Source: Daucus carota subsp. sativus
Lineage: Eukaryota; Streptophyta; Magnoliopsida; Apiales; Apiaceae
Direction of reading: 5' to 3'
Assembly (NCBI RefSeq): GCF_001625215.2
Contig: NC_030387.2
Span: 36,975,606 to 37,039,605, forward strand
Length of the DNA stretch: 64,000 nt
The notes below the pieces were generated by a model. That model was not told the DNA's origin. It made no database searches and saw only the letters and a program-made list of their open reading frames with translations. Of this stretch, positions 14,336-26,300 are shown in pieces; position 1 is the stretch's first letter, and every line of letters starts with the position of its first letter. A program made the translations under genes and the position numbers.

Positions 14336-17300
14336 CTTTGTTAAGTATTTTTTGATAATATCTTATTATTCAATTGGAAGTATATTTCTTATTTTTATTT
14401 CTTGTGGTTTTAAAACCGAAACCGAACCAACTGAAAACTGAACAGAGATTTTTGAAACCAAAACCGATCCGACGGTTAGGTTGCGGTTTTCAATTTTAAA
14501 AACCGAAGGTTTGCGGTTTCGGTTGCGGTCTTGCCCTAAAACCGCACCGATCCGAACCGTGAGCTCCCCTAGTAGAACCCCCCCCCCCCCCCCCCCCCCG
14601 GGCAAAGGTCATGGATTCAATTCCTCCCACCACCCTTTTAATCAATATCAATAACGGAAATATCTTCATTTTCCTTTTTTAATTTCAACCAAGAAAATGA
14701 AAGTAGGTATCAATAACTGACTCAGTTTCTGATTCAATTTTACAAGTAGAAAAGATACCTTACCAAGCATTGTCTATATGCAGATGCAATCTATTCAATA
14801 CGAAGCATGGATGATATCTCAATAAGATCAATAAACATTCTGAATTTCAGCCTTGAGAACATAGAAACTGCTACTCAGCAGTACAAAACTTTGATAGGTG
14901 AAGGTGGTTTTGGATCTGTTTACCGTGGAACTCTGACAGATGGCCAAGAAGTGGCGGTAAAGGTTCGCTCAGCAACTTCAACACAGGGTACTCGTGAATT
15001 TAATAATGAGGTAAGACCCTGCTCTAAAACTACCCTAGTCAATAAAATTTATGTGATGGTCCGAGTTTAGACAACATTGATTATACCAGTTACTCGAAAT
15101 AGAAAAACTTAGTTGAGGTCGCTTCTAAATGCTAACATCCACTTTCCTTGTTACTATCATTTTCCTTATATTTCTTTGCCTTGAGCATTTTTAAATTAAG
15201 AAGGAGCATATAGAACACATTATTTTCATTGCTATAGCTGTTTTGCATATAGGTTCTGAAGAGTATAGTAATATTTCAAAACATGATTATGTGTGTAGAA
15301 CAAATATTCGGGCGTAACTTAGGAAGAGTCATGTCAAAGGTTCACTTTATGATTGATGTTGCCATATACATATAAGTGACCATCATTAAGATTGTTATCT
15401 ACAGTTAAACCTTCTGTCAGCTATTCGACACGAGAATCTGGTACCCCTTCTTGGCTATTGTTATGAGAAGGACCAACAAATTCTTGTATATCCATTTATG
15501 TCTAATGGTTCCCTACAAGATCGTCTTTATGGTACTTCTCAGTTTTCACCTAAAGTTTTTTTCCATTTTTTCTCTTCTATGATTTACAATATGATTGATT
15601 AGTTTCATCAATTATACAACAGGGGAAGCTGCTAGACGCAAAACTCTAGATTGGCCTACTAGGCTTTCCATCGCTTTAGGAGCTGCTCGAGGCAAGTTGC
15701 ACATACTTTGACAATATGAAATATCCCCCTATTTTATGCAATCGAATATTACGTACAAGGCATATATATATGTAAAGATTTCTCGAGGAAAAAAGTGCAT
15801 TTTTTGTGTCTATAATACTTAAGAATTTACAGTTTCTTTGAACATAGAGTCCCTTAAATTAATTGATTTAAGCAGTATGCATCATTAGAACTTTTTACGT
15901 AACTGTAAAACTCTACTTTTAATACAACCGACATAGCAGTATGCATTATTAAAAATTAACAGAACTGTAAAACTCTAGTTTCCATAGCCGTATGACAAGA
16001 ACATATATATCTCCCAAGTATATGCAAAAACAGTTGTTCGACCTTTACCTGAAGAATATGATTTCCAAAAATGCAGAATAAAAAAACTTCGAAATGTGGC
16101 CATATATAGTTGGGCAGCAAATCAGCAATACAACATGATTGTTTGTTCAACAATAACAAAAACAAAATATATATACAATGATAATAGCGAACTCGAGAAA
16201 CCTGATCAAGAATTATAGCAGCATAACCAATTAGAAATCATGATTGATATAGATATTCAAAAAAGATCAGGCTGATTTGAAATAATTTGCTTTGTGGTTG
16301 CACATGCTTAAGCTTTAAGTTCCTTTTGGTAAAATAATTCACTTGAACTGAATGTGCATCACCATTTATTCAATTTCATTATTTTTTGAAACCAGTTCAA
16401 TTTTAACCATTTCCATCCTGTAACTATATATCTCTGACCCATGTAAATTATTTTCATTGTTTAGGACTGACTTATCTTCACACATTTTCGGGCCGATGTG
16501 TAATACATAGAGATGTAAAATCGAGTAACATACTAATGGATCAGAGCATGAGTGCCAAAGTAGCAGACTTTGGCTTCTCAAAATATGCTCCTCAAGAGGG
16601 GGATAGCGCTGCTTCTCTAGAAGTAAGGGGAACAGCTGGATACTTGGATCCAGAGTAAGTATATTATAATTTACTGAAATCATATTATGCGATAGTCCCA
16701 TAACATGTTTAAATAAAAATAATAGGCAAAGCTGTATTTTTATTTTTATTTATACTTGCTATTGTATAATACACAAAGTAATTGTTTGAGATATGGTTTA
16801 ATTAATTTACAATATCCTAAATGTTATCAAGGCCCTGTCATTCAGGCTCGTTTTTATATATATTAGGAGCAAACTGCATATATCTATGGTGAGAAGTATG
16901 GTGATAATTGAAGTATTGAACCGTGATTCATCCTATATTAATGTAGTCAGTCAGTGGATCAACCTTGTCATGCTTTCTTGTGAACTAACGATCAATCAAA
17001 CATCACAATTTCACCTTTCAGGTATTATTCAACTCAGCATTTGACCGCAAAAAGTGATGTCTTTAGCTTTGGAGTTGTCCTACTTGAGATTATAAGTGGA
17101 AGAGAACCTCTCAACGTACAAAGGCCACGCAATGAGTGGAGCTTAGTCGAATGGGTATAATCTGATTTCACTTAAAATGCTGCATATTGTGGTTAGTTGG
17201 GGAAAAACTGTTTGTTGCTTAAGAAAAATACAGATTTTAATTATGATTTCAAGATCTCACGATTTCGGTTATCTTTCCTACAATTACAATAAGTTTTGAA

Positions 17301-18225
17301 AGATTAAGGAAATTACTTGGAAAATTAACCTCCATCAACGAGAAGTTACACTTTTATAGCATTATAACGCCATGATCTTCCCTTTTCTTATTTGTGGTAC
17401 TCAAAAAGAATCAGTAACTAGTCAAAGTGTTTGCTCAACAAAATGAAGTATGGTCCCATGTACAAATGGACCAAATATATCGAAAACAATCTAAGACATG
17501 CCGGACGTACACACAAACATCCTATTTACGCTTGTAAACAAAAACTTTACTATACAAGAAATCTAAATCTATCCTTCATTTCATCCTTGGCGCTGCTTAT
17601 AAATTATTATTGCCCAAATACAATCTGTAAGACAAGTATCCATTTTGGAAAGGAAGGGTGGTACATAGAAATAATATGATATAACTAAATAAGTCAATGA
17701 GAAGCTAAGATATCTATTAATAGTTGGAAGGATTATTTTAAAAAAAAATATATAATAAACAGTTAGATACTTAGATTTAGAATGGCGCCACTATGGAAAA
17801 TATAGTGTCTTTGTTTATTTATACTTGAACCAAATTTTTTCTTTTGCTGTATACTATTGTTCTAACTCCTATTTCAAATCCAGGCAAAACCTTATATACG
17901 GAACTCAAGAATCGATGAAATAGTTGATCCTAGCATAAAGGGAGCATATCATGCAGAAGCTATGTGGAGAGTGGTAGAGGTAGCATTGCATTGTATAGAG
18001 ACTTTCTCAGCATACAGACCGAGCATGGTTGACATTGTACGCGAGTTAGAAGATGCTTTGATTATAGAGAATAATGCATCTGAATATCTCAAGTCCATGG
18101 ACAGCTTGGGAGGATCCTATCGGTTCTCCATAGAAAGGACGATCATTATTCCCCCCACTCCAACTCCAACAGAAACAGAAACTTCACCCATCCTTTCACA
18201 ACCAGCTCCTCCACAACCAAGATGA
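9082..18225 (+). CDS. SYMRK: SYMRK, symbiosis receptor-like kinase (15 exons, 929 aa)
   Basis: Plasma-membrane receptor kinase of the common symbiosis pathway, acting upstream of nuclear calcium spiking in mycorrhiza and nodulation. Exons: 9082-9175, 9746-10268, 11124-11599, 11751-11901, 11991-12062, 12171-12239, 12352-12423, 12617-12688, 12800-12972, 14784-15010, 15405-15531, 15623-15691, 16465-16654, 17022-17154, 17884-18225. Domains: signal peptide 1-30; malectin-like domain from about 32; GDPC motif 390-393; three short LRRs on 69-72 nt exons (about 415-486); membrane span about 525-548; kinase with GEGGFGSVY from 606, Lys627, HRD 723-725 and DFG 743-745. The tail ends in QPAPPQPR, as in Lotus SYMRK (about 923 aa). 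All kinase residues are intact, so I infer a working gene. Oddities: a GC donor after 15691; a weak GTGCGT donor after 12972; and intron 12689-12799, which is in frame if retained. The start has two adjacent in-frame ATGs; I took the first. Confidence 0.95.
10578..10705. repeat. Short foldback (MITE-like) in SYMRK intron 2
   Basis: GGAAACCACTATTTTATTG near the left edge is matched in inverted orientation by GATAAAATAGTGGTCTCC near the right edge. The arms continue with related ATATATGT and ACATATAT blocks. The arms are about 35 nt and imperfect. It lies wholly inside intron 10269-11123 and touches no exon. Confidence 0.5.
13765..13827. repeat. (AT)n microsatellite
   Basis: About 31 perfect AT dinucleotides directly abutting the left end of the inner element at 13828. 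They are probably target sequence or generated with the insertion, and likely polymorphic between individuals. Confidence 0.95.
13828..14278. mobile_element. Micron-like element flanked by TA microsatellites
   Basis: A 451-bp segment bounded on both sides by long (TA)n tracts. Its ends are imperfect inverted repeats: GGGGTGGGTTC with ACAAACTTACAAACTTT on the left, and AGTTTGTAAGTTTGTAACC with GATCCCATCCT on the right. This is the arrangement described for rice Micron elements, which insert into TA microsatellites. There is no coding capacity. It is nested in the hAT-type element. Confidence 0.7.
14279..14335. repeat. (TA)n microsatellite
   Basis: About 28 TA dinucleotides on the right flank of the Micron-like element, matching the tract on its left flank. 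Confidence 0.95.
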
Positions 18226-20423
18226 TTATGAAGAGAAAGCAAAAGTCCCTCACTCTTGTAATAGGGTTTGGTACATCATCTCTACTTAATTTTCTCCACT
18301 CAAAAAGTATCTGCATCATTTCTATGGATATAAGTTATACACATCGTTGCACGTTATCCAAAATCTATGATTTAACGAGGATGCTATGTAATATAAGTTC
18401 ATTCATCATTCTCGGTCACTCAGAAGTCAGAACTGAGTCTGTAGTGCAGGAAGAAATCCATAATGCAATGGTTATCTTAAGATACAATGAATCCGGTAAA
18501 TTAGTAGCAGCATGGAAAGGCCTCTCAGCATATTAAGAAATGAAGGTTGTCTGTGTGATATCTTCATACCAATCCGAAAAGAAAAGAAATCTTCCATAGT
18601 TGCTTCTTGAAGAGTAATTCGATGATGAAAGATATTAAAATCGATCCAGAACAATTATAATAGTAGCTTTGTCGAGTTAATGAAATAATTTATAGAGTTC
18701 TGGAGAATGAGCAAAGATACAGGAAACTGAAACAGAGAAACTGTCACTTCACTCTCTTCAATGCAGTGTTCCTGATTTCTTTAGATGAAGAAAAGAAAGG
18801 TATTGAAGTTGATAGAAAAGAAAAGAAAAGAAAAAAACATATATGAAATTCTCTCTTATGTTCCCGAGTTTGTAAGTAAACAAAAAAGTAGTGGAGACAT
18901 GGAAAAATAACAAATAAATTTATTTTTGTAACTTAACTTTCTTTCTCAATCATCCCATTTTTGGGAAGAAATTTTTGGGAGAAACTGACTAAAATTTTAC
19001 CTTCATTTCTCTATCTTTTCTTTAAAATCTTGGAACACATTGGAGAAAATATTTCTCCATGCTGAAGTGTCTAGCTAAATATTGCTAATATTCTAGAATG
19101 ATATGTGCCTACATAAAGAAGTAGAGCATAGCTCATCTCAATTTTCTATATCCTTTAAAATAAGGAGAAAATATCGCTCTTATAAATAAGTTTTTGATGA
19201 CTTCAATATACATGACATAAAAACTACATAAAGCATTCTAAAAGAGTAGCCACAAAAAGAAGATAAGCACATGGTCCAAATAACGAAATAAACAAGGTGA
19301 TGCGCAAAAGGACCAGTGCGCAGAACATAGATAAAGTATGATTGGAGTAATGGAGACTTCTGAAACGGTACGTGCTCAACCAGAATGTAATTTTTAGCTA
19401 GTTCAAAGATTAGACAATTTACAGGTAAAACCTAATGAAGTACACACTCCAGTATGCATGTACACTTAACGCAGAAGAACCTTATTAGCTTTCTAAAGAC
19501 AAAGACCGGACTGATCTACATATGGATCTGTCCGAAAGAAAAGGAAGTCAGATATTGGTAATTTGGTATCGACAAAAGATCTTCATAATCCTTTCGGTCT
19601 GTTTATGAAATCCCAAGTTAAGATTTCCGCTGCTTTCCAGACTAGCTAGCCCTAATTATACACATTATACAGCATTCACCATTCAGCCTAACATCCTTAC
19701 AACTTTAGAAATGCTAATGTGCTGACAATGCGGTATTGTATTCGGATTTCGGGTATATTAAGTCTTATATATAGTATTCAAACTGTTAGGTTTAACATAT
19801 ATTTGTCTAATTATGGTTTTCATAATCTGCGATTTTGCATATGCTGTGTTAGCAAGTTAATAATATAATTAAAAAGACAGAGAAAATTAAATAGGTATAC
19901 TAAGCATAGATAATTAGTTACTGGCTCGCCCTGGTGATAGTGAACCAGTGATGGATTTATCTTATTTAAAAGTTTATACATATCTACAGGAAAGGGAAAA
20001 AAAGATATCTATTTTATGTTCTACAGGCGGGGTTAAAAGTTTATTAAGTACGCAAATGGCCATTAGGTTATTCTTTAGGTATTTTAATATTTATAGAATG
20101 ATATACATACCCACATAACATATCCCATATCGTATAAGACTTGATTAATATATAAAAAGGTGGTCACGAGCATAGTAAATTCATTCACAAGAATATAATT
20201 GCAAATAAAGCGAGATAGCAAGAAATAACAACAATTTACCACTCAAATATGTGTATATGTAGAGGAAAACAAGTTTGCATTTGTTCTTGACAAGATAACA
20301 TGGAACCACAAAAACATAAAAATATATAACATCAGGAAGGAATACAGGAACACTATATTTGTTCATAGATATAATGGATGCTTACATGTAAGCTCTTCTC
20401 TAAAACGCCATAATTCAATAGAC
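18226..20423. other. Intergenic between SYMRK and BRICK1 (convergent 3' ends)
   Basis: The two genes converge here, so the stretch should contain both 3' UTRs and poly(A) sites. The first 300 nt after the SYMRK stop keep a fairly balanced composition and may be its 3' UTR. I saw no repeat with clear borders and no protein-like ORF. Confidence 0.4.
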
Positions 20424-21307
20424 TCACGTCGTGAACAGAGATGGGTTGGCCGTAGCTGCACCAACTTGAACTTCAAGCAATTCTAGGCGACGTTCTAGTG
20501 TATCAAGTTTCTCATTTAGTGATGCCAGTTTGCTCTTTGTTGTGGCCTCTGGAAGACAAGAATCAATTTGACTGTAAGATAATTTGATAACTTGTTTTTT
20601 TTGCCATGTCCCTTGACACAGGTGCAATTACAATAACATTGGGCCTAAAATTATAAACAGACTCAAAAAACTAGTCCCGGTAGATATATTCAGTAAAATG
20701 AGTCTAAAGATGTTAAATGCTTCATTTCAAATCAGATCGGGTGCTAATGTTTGAAGGATACTTAAAACTGCTAAGCTGCTCAAGCATATGTAACCATATA
20801 AGAGCAAATCAAATACAATTGTTATAATGGAATAAAGCTATTTGTATATTTTGGCACCAAAAGCAGTTTTGGTGCTAAAATAGAAATTAATCACTTATTA
20901 ATTTTCCATCAAATTATAACAATGCAATTGTTATAATTAGCAATTCCAGTACTACATTTTAGCCACGAATTCAATTATAGCTATGCATTTTGACTTGCTC
21001 TGACTGAAGCAAATCCCATAACTCGTTAGATATGGTACACCTTATATGGTTCGAGCACTGTGTGAGTTTCATCTGAGCTAAGAATATATGTTCAAGTAGA
21101 GTACGATAAAAACGTGTAGAAACTCAAACGGATTAACAAAGTTTACATAATTAAAGTTTGGGGTCAGATCAAAGTACAGAGAGTGTTCTCTGTACATAAT
21201 TGAGCCAATTAAGTTGGGATACTTTATAGCAGAAGCAGATCAGTTGATATTACAGCATTGAAGGAGGGGGGGTGAGAGAGGGGGGGAGAGGGAGAGGGAG
21301 AGGGAGG

Positions 21308-21357
<50 letters not shown>

Positions 21358-21494
21358 GTACCAAATTGGATGAGGAAATCGAATAAGCGACGGACATTGA
21401 GAGAGATGTGAGAAATGAATTCACGATTCTCCCAATCTGCCTGAACTGCTATTCCCACGTTCACCGCGTTTGTTATTCCACCGGCTCTTGCCAT
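20424..21494 (-). CDS. BRK1: BRICK1 (BRK1/HSPC300), SCAR/WAVE complex subunit
   Basis: Small subunit of the SCAR/WAVE complex, which activates the ARP2/3 complex to nucleate branched actin in leaf epidermal and tip-growing cells. Two exons on the minus strand, 21494-21362 and 20548-20424, join in phase to 85 residues, the same length as Arabidopsis BRK1. The sequence is nearly identical to the family: GGITNAVNVGIAVQADWENR, then the coiled-coil stretch of about residues 45-78 (TTKSKLASLNEKLDTLERRL), then the ending ATANPSLFTT. No transmembrane or signal sequence. The start is fixed by family alignment. The single intron carries a long GA/CT microsatellite directly behind the donor and a possible MITE. 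Very secure. Confidence 0.97.
20802..21000. repeat. Possible MITE in the BRK1 intron
   Basis: The left end GAGCAAATCAAATAC and right end TTTTGACTTGCTC are imperfect inverted repeats, flanked by TAA and TGA. The interior has further inverted blocks around TTATAACAATGCAATTG. The size suits a MITE, but the ends are diverged and the duplication is imperfect. Confidence 0.4.
21263..21352. repeat. G-rich and (GA)n microsatellite tract
   Basis: A GGGGGG/GAGAGG tract followed by about 20 perfect GA repeats. On the coding strand of BRK1 this is a CT-rich tract starting about 10 nt inside the intron, right behind the splice donor. Confidence 0.9.
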
Positions 21495-22009
21495 TGAGAT
21501 ACTGTAGATACAGAACAGAGCACGCCGCGTATGTATAATGTTTATTTCGCTCTACTTTGAAATTAAACTTTCTCCTGCACTGACTCCTCACGACTCCAAA
21601 TCACTGAGATTCACCGGTGCTCCCTGCGAAGATTTTTTGTTTTTACTGTACTCCTGTCACTTTTTCACTTGCATAAAATTCATGTCGTAAAATATGTATA
21701 TTGTATTTTCTTTTCTTTTCATAGAATATAAAATTTAATATGTAAACTTTTGAAAATACGTAAAAAAATATCAATTTCAGGACTAATTTTTTTTATTTCA
21801 CCTAATTATTGAATTGTTACTGTGTTTTTGTTTCCTGATTTTGAGATGGCAAACGTTTCACTTATTCACTTGTCTACTTACAGAAAGTACATAGTAACTA
21901 TATCATATTAAATTTTATATGATTTTATATATAATACTAACAAGCCGAGTTTTCTATTCAAAAAAAAAACAAGCCGAGTTTTGTTTTGATGATTTTGACT
22001 TATAAATAT

Positions 22010-22480
22010 TATATGCTCTCCCAGTCCCATTCAATTATATATAAACTTTAGTTTTTGACACGCTTTTTAAGACTCTTATAAAGTATAATTTTGTAATATT
22101 TTTTCCAAATAAAATTTTGATATTTTAAAATTTTATTTAAGAAAAATAATTATGAGACTATACTTTATATACAAATGTAGCATTAATATTTAATATAATA
22201 GAATTCTTAAACAATACTCCTTCCGTTTCAATTTACATGTTCATTTTTGAGAATAAAATCTGTTTCAATATAGTTATTCATATCAATTGAAAAATAAAAT
22301 TATATTTTCAAAATCATATCTATTTCACATATATGTTATTTATATTCCACATATGTTATCATACATTATCATACATGGTCCTCATTCCACATATTACCGT
22401 AATTAATTAATTTTTATACATTCACTCTTTTTAAACTATGTGATTTTTTAAAAATAGTCATCTAATTTGAACAAGAAATA
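22010..22480. repeat. Stowaway-like fragments
   Basis: ATACTCCTTCCGTTTCAA near 22215 is a typical left end of the CTCCCTCCG Stowaway class. The stretch from 22058 (GACACGCTTTTTAAGACTC, then TTATAAAGTATAA) resembles the inside of the complete element at 59174-59343. No matching right end with a TA duplication was found, so these are partial or decayed. Confidence 0.4.
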
Positions 22481-22695
22481 GTTTTATTTAGCTCCTAGGT
22501 ATGATTCAACTGTCCCGGCATGATCAACGATTAATAAATGAGGCCTTACTGTTTAAAATAAAAAAAAAAAGTAGATTACCGAAAGAAGTTACCCCTTGCA
22601 AGTTCCTAAGTTTGGATAATTTTCCTTCTAAGTTGGTAGAGTATTTGATAATTTAAAGAGGCAAAAGTTTTATAACTTATTTGCAATAATATTTA

Positions 22696-23005
22696 TGTTG
22701 TGTTTGGTTGAGGAGAATGGAATGAAATGGAATGAAATGAGTAAAATTACTTGGAACTAATAGAGATAGGAGGGGAAATTTTGAAATAAATATAAGTGAG
22801 GGCAAAATTGCTATGATGAGATTTGAGAAAAAATTGAAGGTAGGAGAGAATGGAGCATTCCATCTCAAATTGAAGGTTTGATCTCTAGCATATAAAATAA
22901 GGAATGGAATGGAGAAAAGAATGAAATTTATTAACAATTTCTCATAATATAGTTCATTTTTCATTCCATTCCTTCCAGAATCATTCACCCCAACCAAACA
23001 CAACA
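22696..23005. mobile_element. Tourist-like (PIF/Harbinger) MITE
   Basis: A 310-bp element with inverted termini TGTTGTGTTTGGTTG and CAACCAAACACAACA, flanked by the 3-bp duplication TTA on both sides (22693-22695 and 23006-23008). The TTA duplication and length are standard for PIF/Harbinger-derived Tourist elements. It contains an open frame of 109 codons on minus that I regard as chance. Confidence 0.8.
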
Positions 23006-23386
23006 TTACTTCTTTGCTTTAGTTGCAATCAAGTATGAAAGGGGACGAACATGTCATATACCATAGCAGCATCATCGAGCATGATACCTGATCTCTGAAG
23101 GATCTCCAAACCTAAACTTATCTCAACTTTTGTGAAGTCAAAGATTTAAAAGTAATGACCAGAAAGTTAAAATTCGAAATTAAACAAAAAAACAAAAAGT
23201 TCCATCTAAGATATGGGACTTCCTTGTGCAGGATCATCCCAATGAATAAAACATGCTTCTGCCCTTTGCTTAGATCTGGGCATCCATTGCAATGTTTCTC
23301 CTGTGCCAACAGCTAAATATATATTATTCCCTGACTCATCCCTTCCAAGTTTCAGTATACCGGTTCATTGGAACTGTCACCTAGCT

Positions 23387-26300
23387 TCATACAGAAACTG
23401 CCAACAAGCCATTGTGCCGAAGCAAGGGCTCAGGAGATGGTTCACGCCCTCGAAAATTTACAAAAACCTGGAGATTTTTGTAAACAAAAGAGAAAGGAAT
23501 GCCAAGATCAGGAATTCAGGATTGACTATCACCGTCACTCATAATGTACTACAGCAAAGAAGTATATAGAAACTGGTATCATCTTACATCTAATGGTGCT
23601 TTGCCACCTCCAAGAGCTAGTATGGTCTCTCGGAATTTCTGCCCAGTTTCTTTCACAGCCTGTTGAAAATACAAATTTAGTATGGCAACTAACTTATTCT
23701 GTTCTCTAAAATAAACCAAACATATTTAGCAAAAAAAAAAAATAATAAACCAAACACAAGAAGGGCTACTTTTAAGGCAGTCCTGACTTGAAGAGTTAAT
23801 GTATTACAGGACAATATCAATAAACATCGGTATATCTCAGCAATAAAGTGTTACTTCTAGCACAGATAGATTCACAGTCCATATCATTCTTCTCCAAGAA
23901 ATTTAATAATTTTAAACTTCCATCAGCTGTTGAAGATTATTCCGAGGGACCTTTGGTTTAACATGATGTATTCAGAAGATGAGAATTATCAATTTGCATG
24001 AAAATAGTGGTGTCACAGGTCAATATACTTTGCATGTATTATTAGCATTAAAAATGTTCGCGACTGTTTAGCAAAAAAATAAAATAAAATGTTTTGCTAC
24101 TAAATAAACAAAACAACGAATTCTGCCTGAAAATGTGAAAGTAGTGAATTTATAACCAAGATATTAATATCATTTCCCCTAGTGCTACCACAAAAGACAA
24201 CATTGTTTACTAAATTTTGACCAATGCATTAGTCTCCTCTGATTAAGAGGAATGGACTAAAAACCTAAAGCTAAAGCTATTTCTACCCTGAAAAACTGAA
24301 GCTATTTCTACCGGTACCAGAAAAACTAGATTAAAGGTATATTTCGGGTTCCTATAATGAATTTGCTCGCAACATAAACTCCTATTAAAGTTATATTCCA
24401 GGTTCCTATTATGATTTTGCTAGCAACATAGAAAAGAACTACACAGGTATCTAAAATCTTCAAGAAAAGACCTGCACTTGAATATGATGCTGCCATATGG
24501 AAAGCTGACCTTAGAAAAATAGGCTTAAAATTTCAAGATATTAGCATACCTTGATGTCATTTAAACCAGCATCCTCAAATGCAGAGAAAGCATCAGCAGA
24601 CAATACCTCAGCCCACTGCCAAAATCCAACAGTTGATATTGATATATTAAGGAGCTTATTAGAAGTAACTTTCACAAAAAATACTCCCAGATCTAGATAC
24701 TCTTTGAGGCAACCTTTAAACACATTTTTCAAGCTTCCAACAGATACAAAGAGATTACATATAGCCCACAATTTGGTGAGTTTATAAAGTGAGGAAGCAA
24801 GCATGCAGTAGATATCAACCAGACATACTAAGACTAAATTTATAGTGGAAAGAGCCAGAAATGGAAACATAATAATGTACTACAAAACTTATTTACAAAA
24901 CATGTAGAATACTTGCAAATACTTGATTATATAAATATTTACTGAAAAATGAAAAGCATGTTAATGAATTGAAGTTGAGAACTAAACAAGTTAACAGTTT
25001 TAAACCATGCAATAAAAAAGAAGCCAGAAATACATAAGTTAATGTAATTCCTACCTTGTAACTGTAGTATCCAGCTGCATATCCTCCTGTTAATCCATTC
25101 ATTCCACCAGATCAAAAAAAAAGATAAATATTAATGCCAAGAGCAGTATCAAGTAATTATATTAAATTGCAAAAAAGTTAAAACATGCAAACTAGACAAT
25201 ATAATTGACAATAAAGTAAAATTATTAGGAAGAAATAACCTGCAAAAATATGGCTAAATCCACAAAGAAATCTATCCTCCGGAAGTGGAGGGATCACTTG
25301 CGTTTTCTGGCTAACTCTTTGATCAACGTCATAGATAGATTCAGAACCCCCAGGTACATACCTTGAGTGCAGTTCTAGGTCAAGACTAGCAAATCTTATC
25401 TGGATAGAATTGTGCAAGCAAAAGATAAGATAAATCATACTATCTTCTTTACAAGTGATGACTTGTAAGGCATCAGTATTGTATTCTGCTAAGAGCCTAG
25501 CAACTACGACAACCCAGAATTTATCCATAGAGAGAGAAGCAGAGAACCAAAAGAAAACAGAGGAACGAAAGAAAAATAAATAAACAAATAAATACAAGTA
25601 TTGAAGCTACACAAAATTGACAACCATGCAGTCCTTCACTAAGGAGTACGGTATAGTCGGTAGTAGACATGGAAGTTTAAGATATATATACAAGGAACAG
25701 AACTACAGAAGTATGATTGAAAGATTGTCGGTGTCACTAACATTCACTAGGATCTAGACTTGTAACAAATGTGCATGACTAAACACAAAGCTGAATTGTG
25801 ACACCAAGAACTTTAAGGCAAATCACAAGCAATTTGTTACAATCAAATCATTAGTAATAATAGATAAAAATTCACAGAAAACATCATATTAATCAATATA
25901 ATTTATTAACATATAGATTTTAATGGTTTATCATATACAGATGGGAATAAAACAAAATTTATATGATAATCTTACAACTCAACAAGGCGACACTTTATGT
26001 TATGCATACTGGCCAAAAGATTTCTTGTGCTTAAATCCACATTGCTATGTACTTTGTATAGCAACTTCCAAAACACCAACCAGAACCCATATATAAATGC
26101 TCTTACATCATAATAGTAGCGGATGTTTCACTGACCTGGCGAAGACTTAATGAGCCTGCACGGTAAGTCCTAGCTGCAAGAAGCTTCAAATAGATATCTT
26201 CTGGGAGAGTCTCCCCAGTTTCATAATGCTTTGCAATGCTCATCAAGGTATCCCTGTAACAATAAATATGAAAAATGGGAAGTCATATATTTTATGAAAT

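Larger units (their letters stand above)
13441..14571. mobile_element. Nonautonomous hAT-type element, itself interrupted
   Basis: Termini TAGGGGTAAGC and GCTCCCCTA are inverted. They are flanked by an 8-bp direct repeat with one mismatch, GTAGAAAC (13433-13440) and GTAGAACC (14572-14579), the duplication length of hAT transposons. The outer parts are rich in AACCGAACC and GGTTTCGGTT motifs, as in the 39852-40538 and 63113-63823 elements. There is no transposase ORF. A second element flanked by TA microsatellites sits inside it. Confidence 0.75.
13403..14700 (+). mobile_element. tRNA-derived SINE, split in two by a later insertion
   Basis: The left half (about 13403-13440) contains AGCCTAATGGTAGA, which resembles a pol III A box. 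The right half (about 14572-14700) starts with a C run and CGGGCAAAGGTCATGG followed by GGATTCAATTCC at 14613-14624, which resembles a B box. The halves are separated exactly by the hAT-type element and its target duplication, so removing that element would rejoin one SINE head. The 3' border is approximate. It sits in SYMRK intron 9. Confidence 0.55.

Noticed and set aside
18222..18536. Additional gene directly behind SYMRK
   Set aside because: The 104-codon frame begins 4 nt before the SYMRK stop codon ends and has no family resemblance; more likely 3' UTR.
21224..21424. Ser-Leu-rich open frame on minus
   Set aside because: Translation of the CT microsatellite in the BRK1 intron.
22677..23006. 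109-codon open frame on minus
   Set aside because: It coincides with a Tourist-like MITE and its terminal repeats; no protein family recognised.
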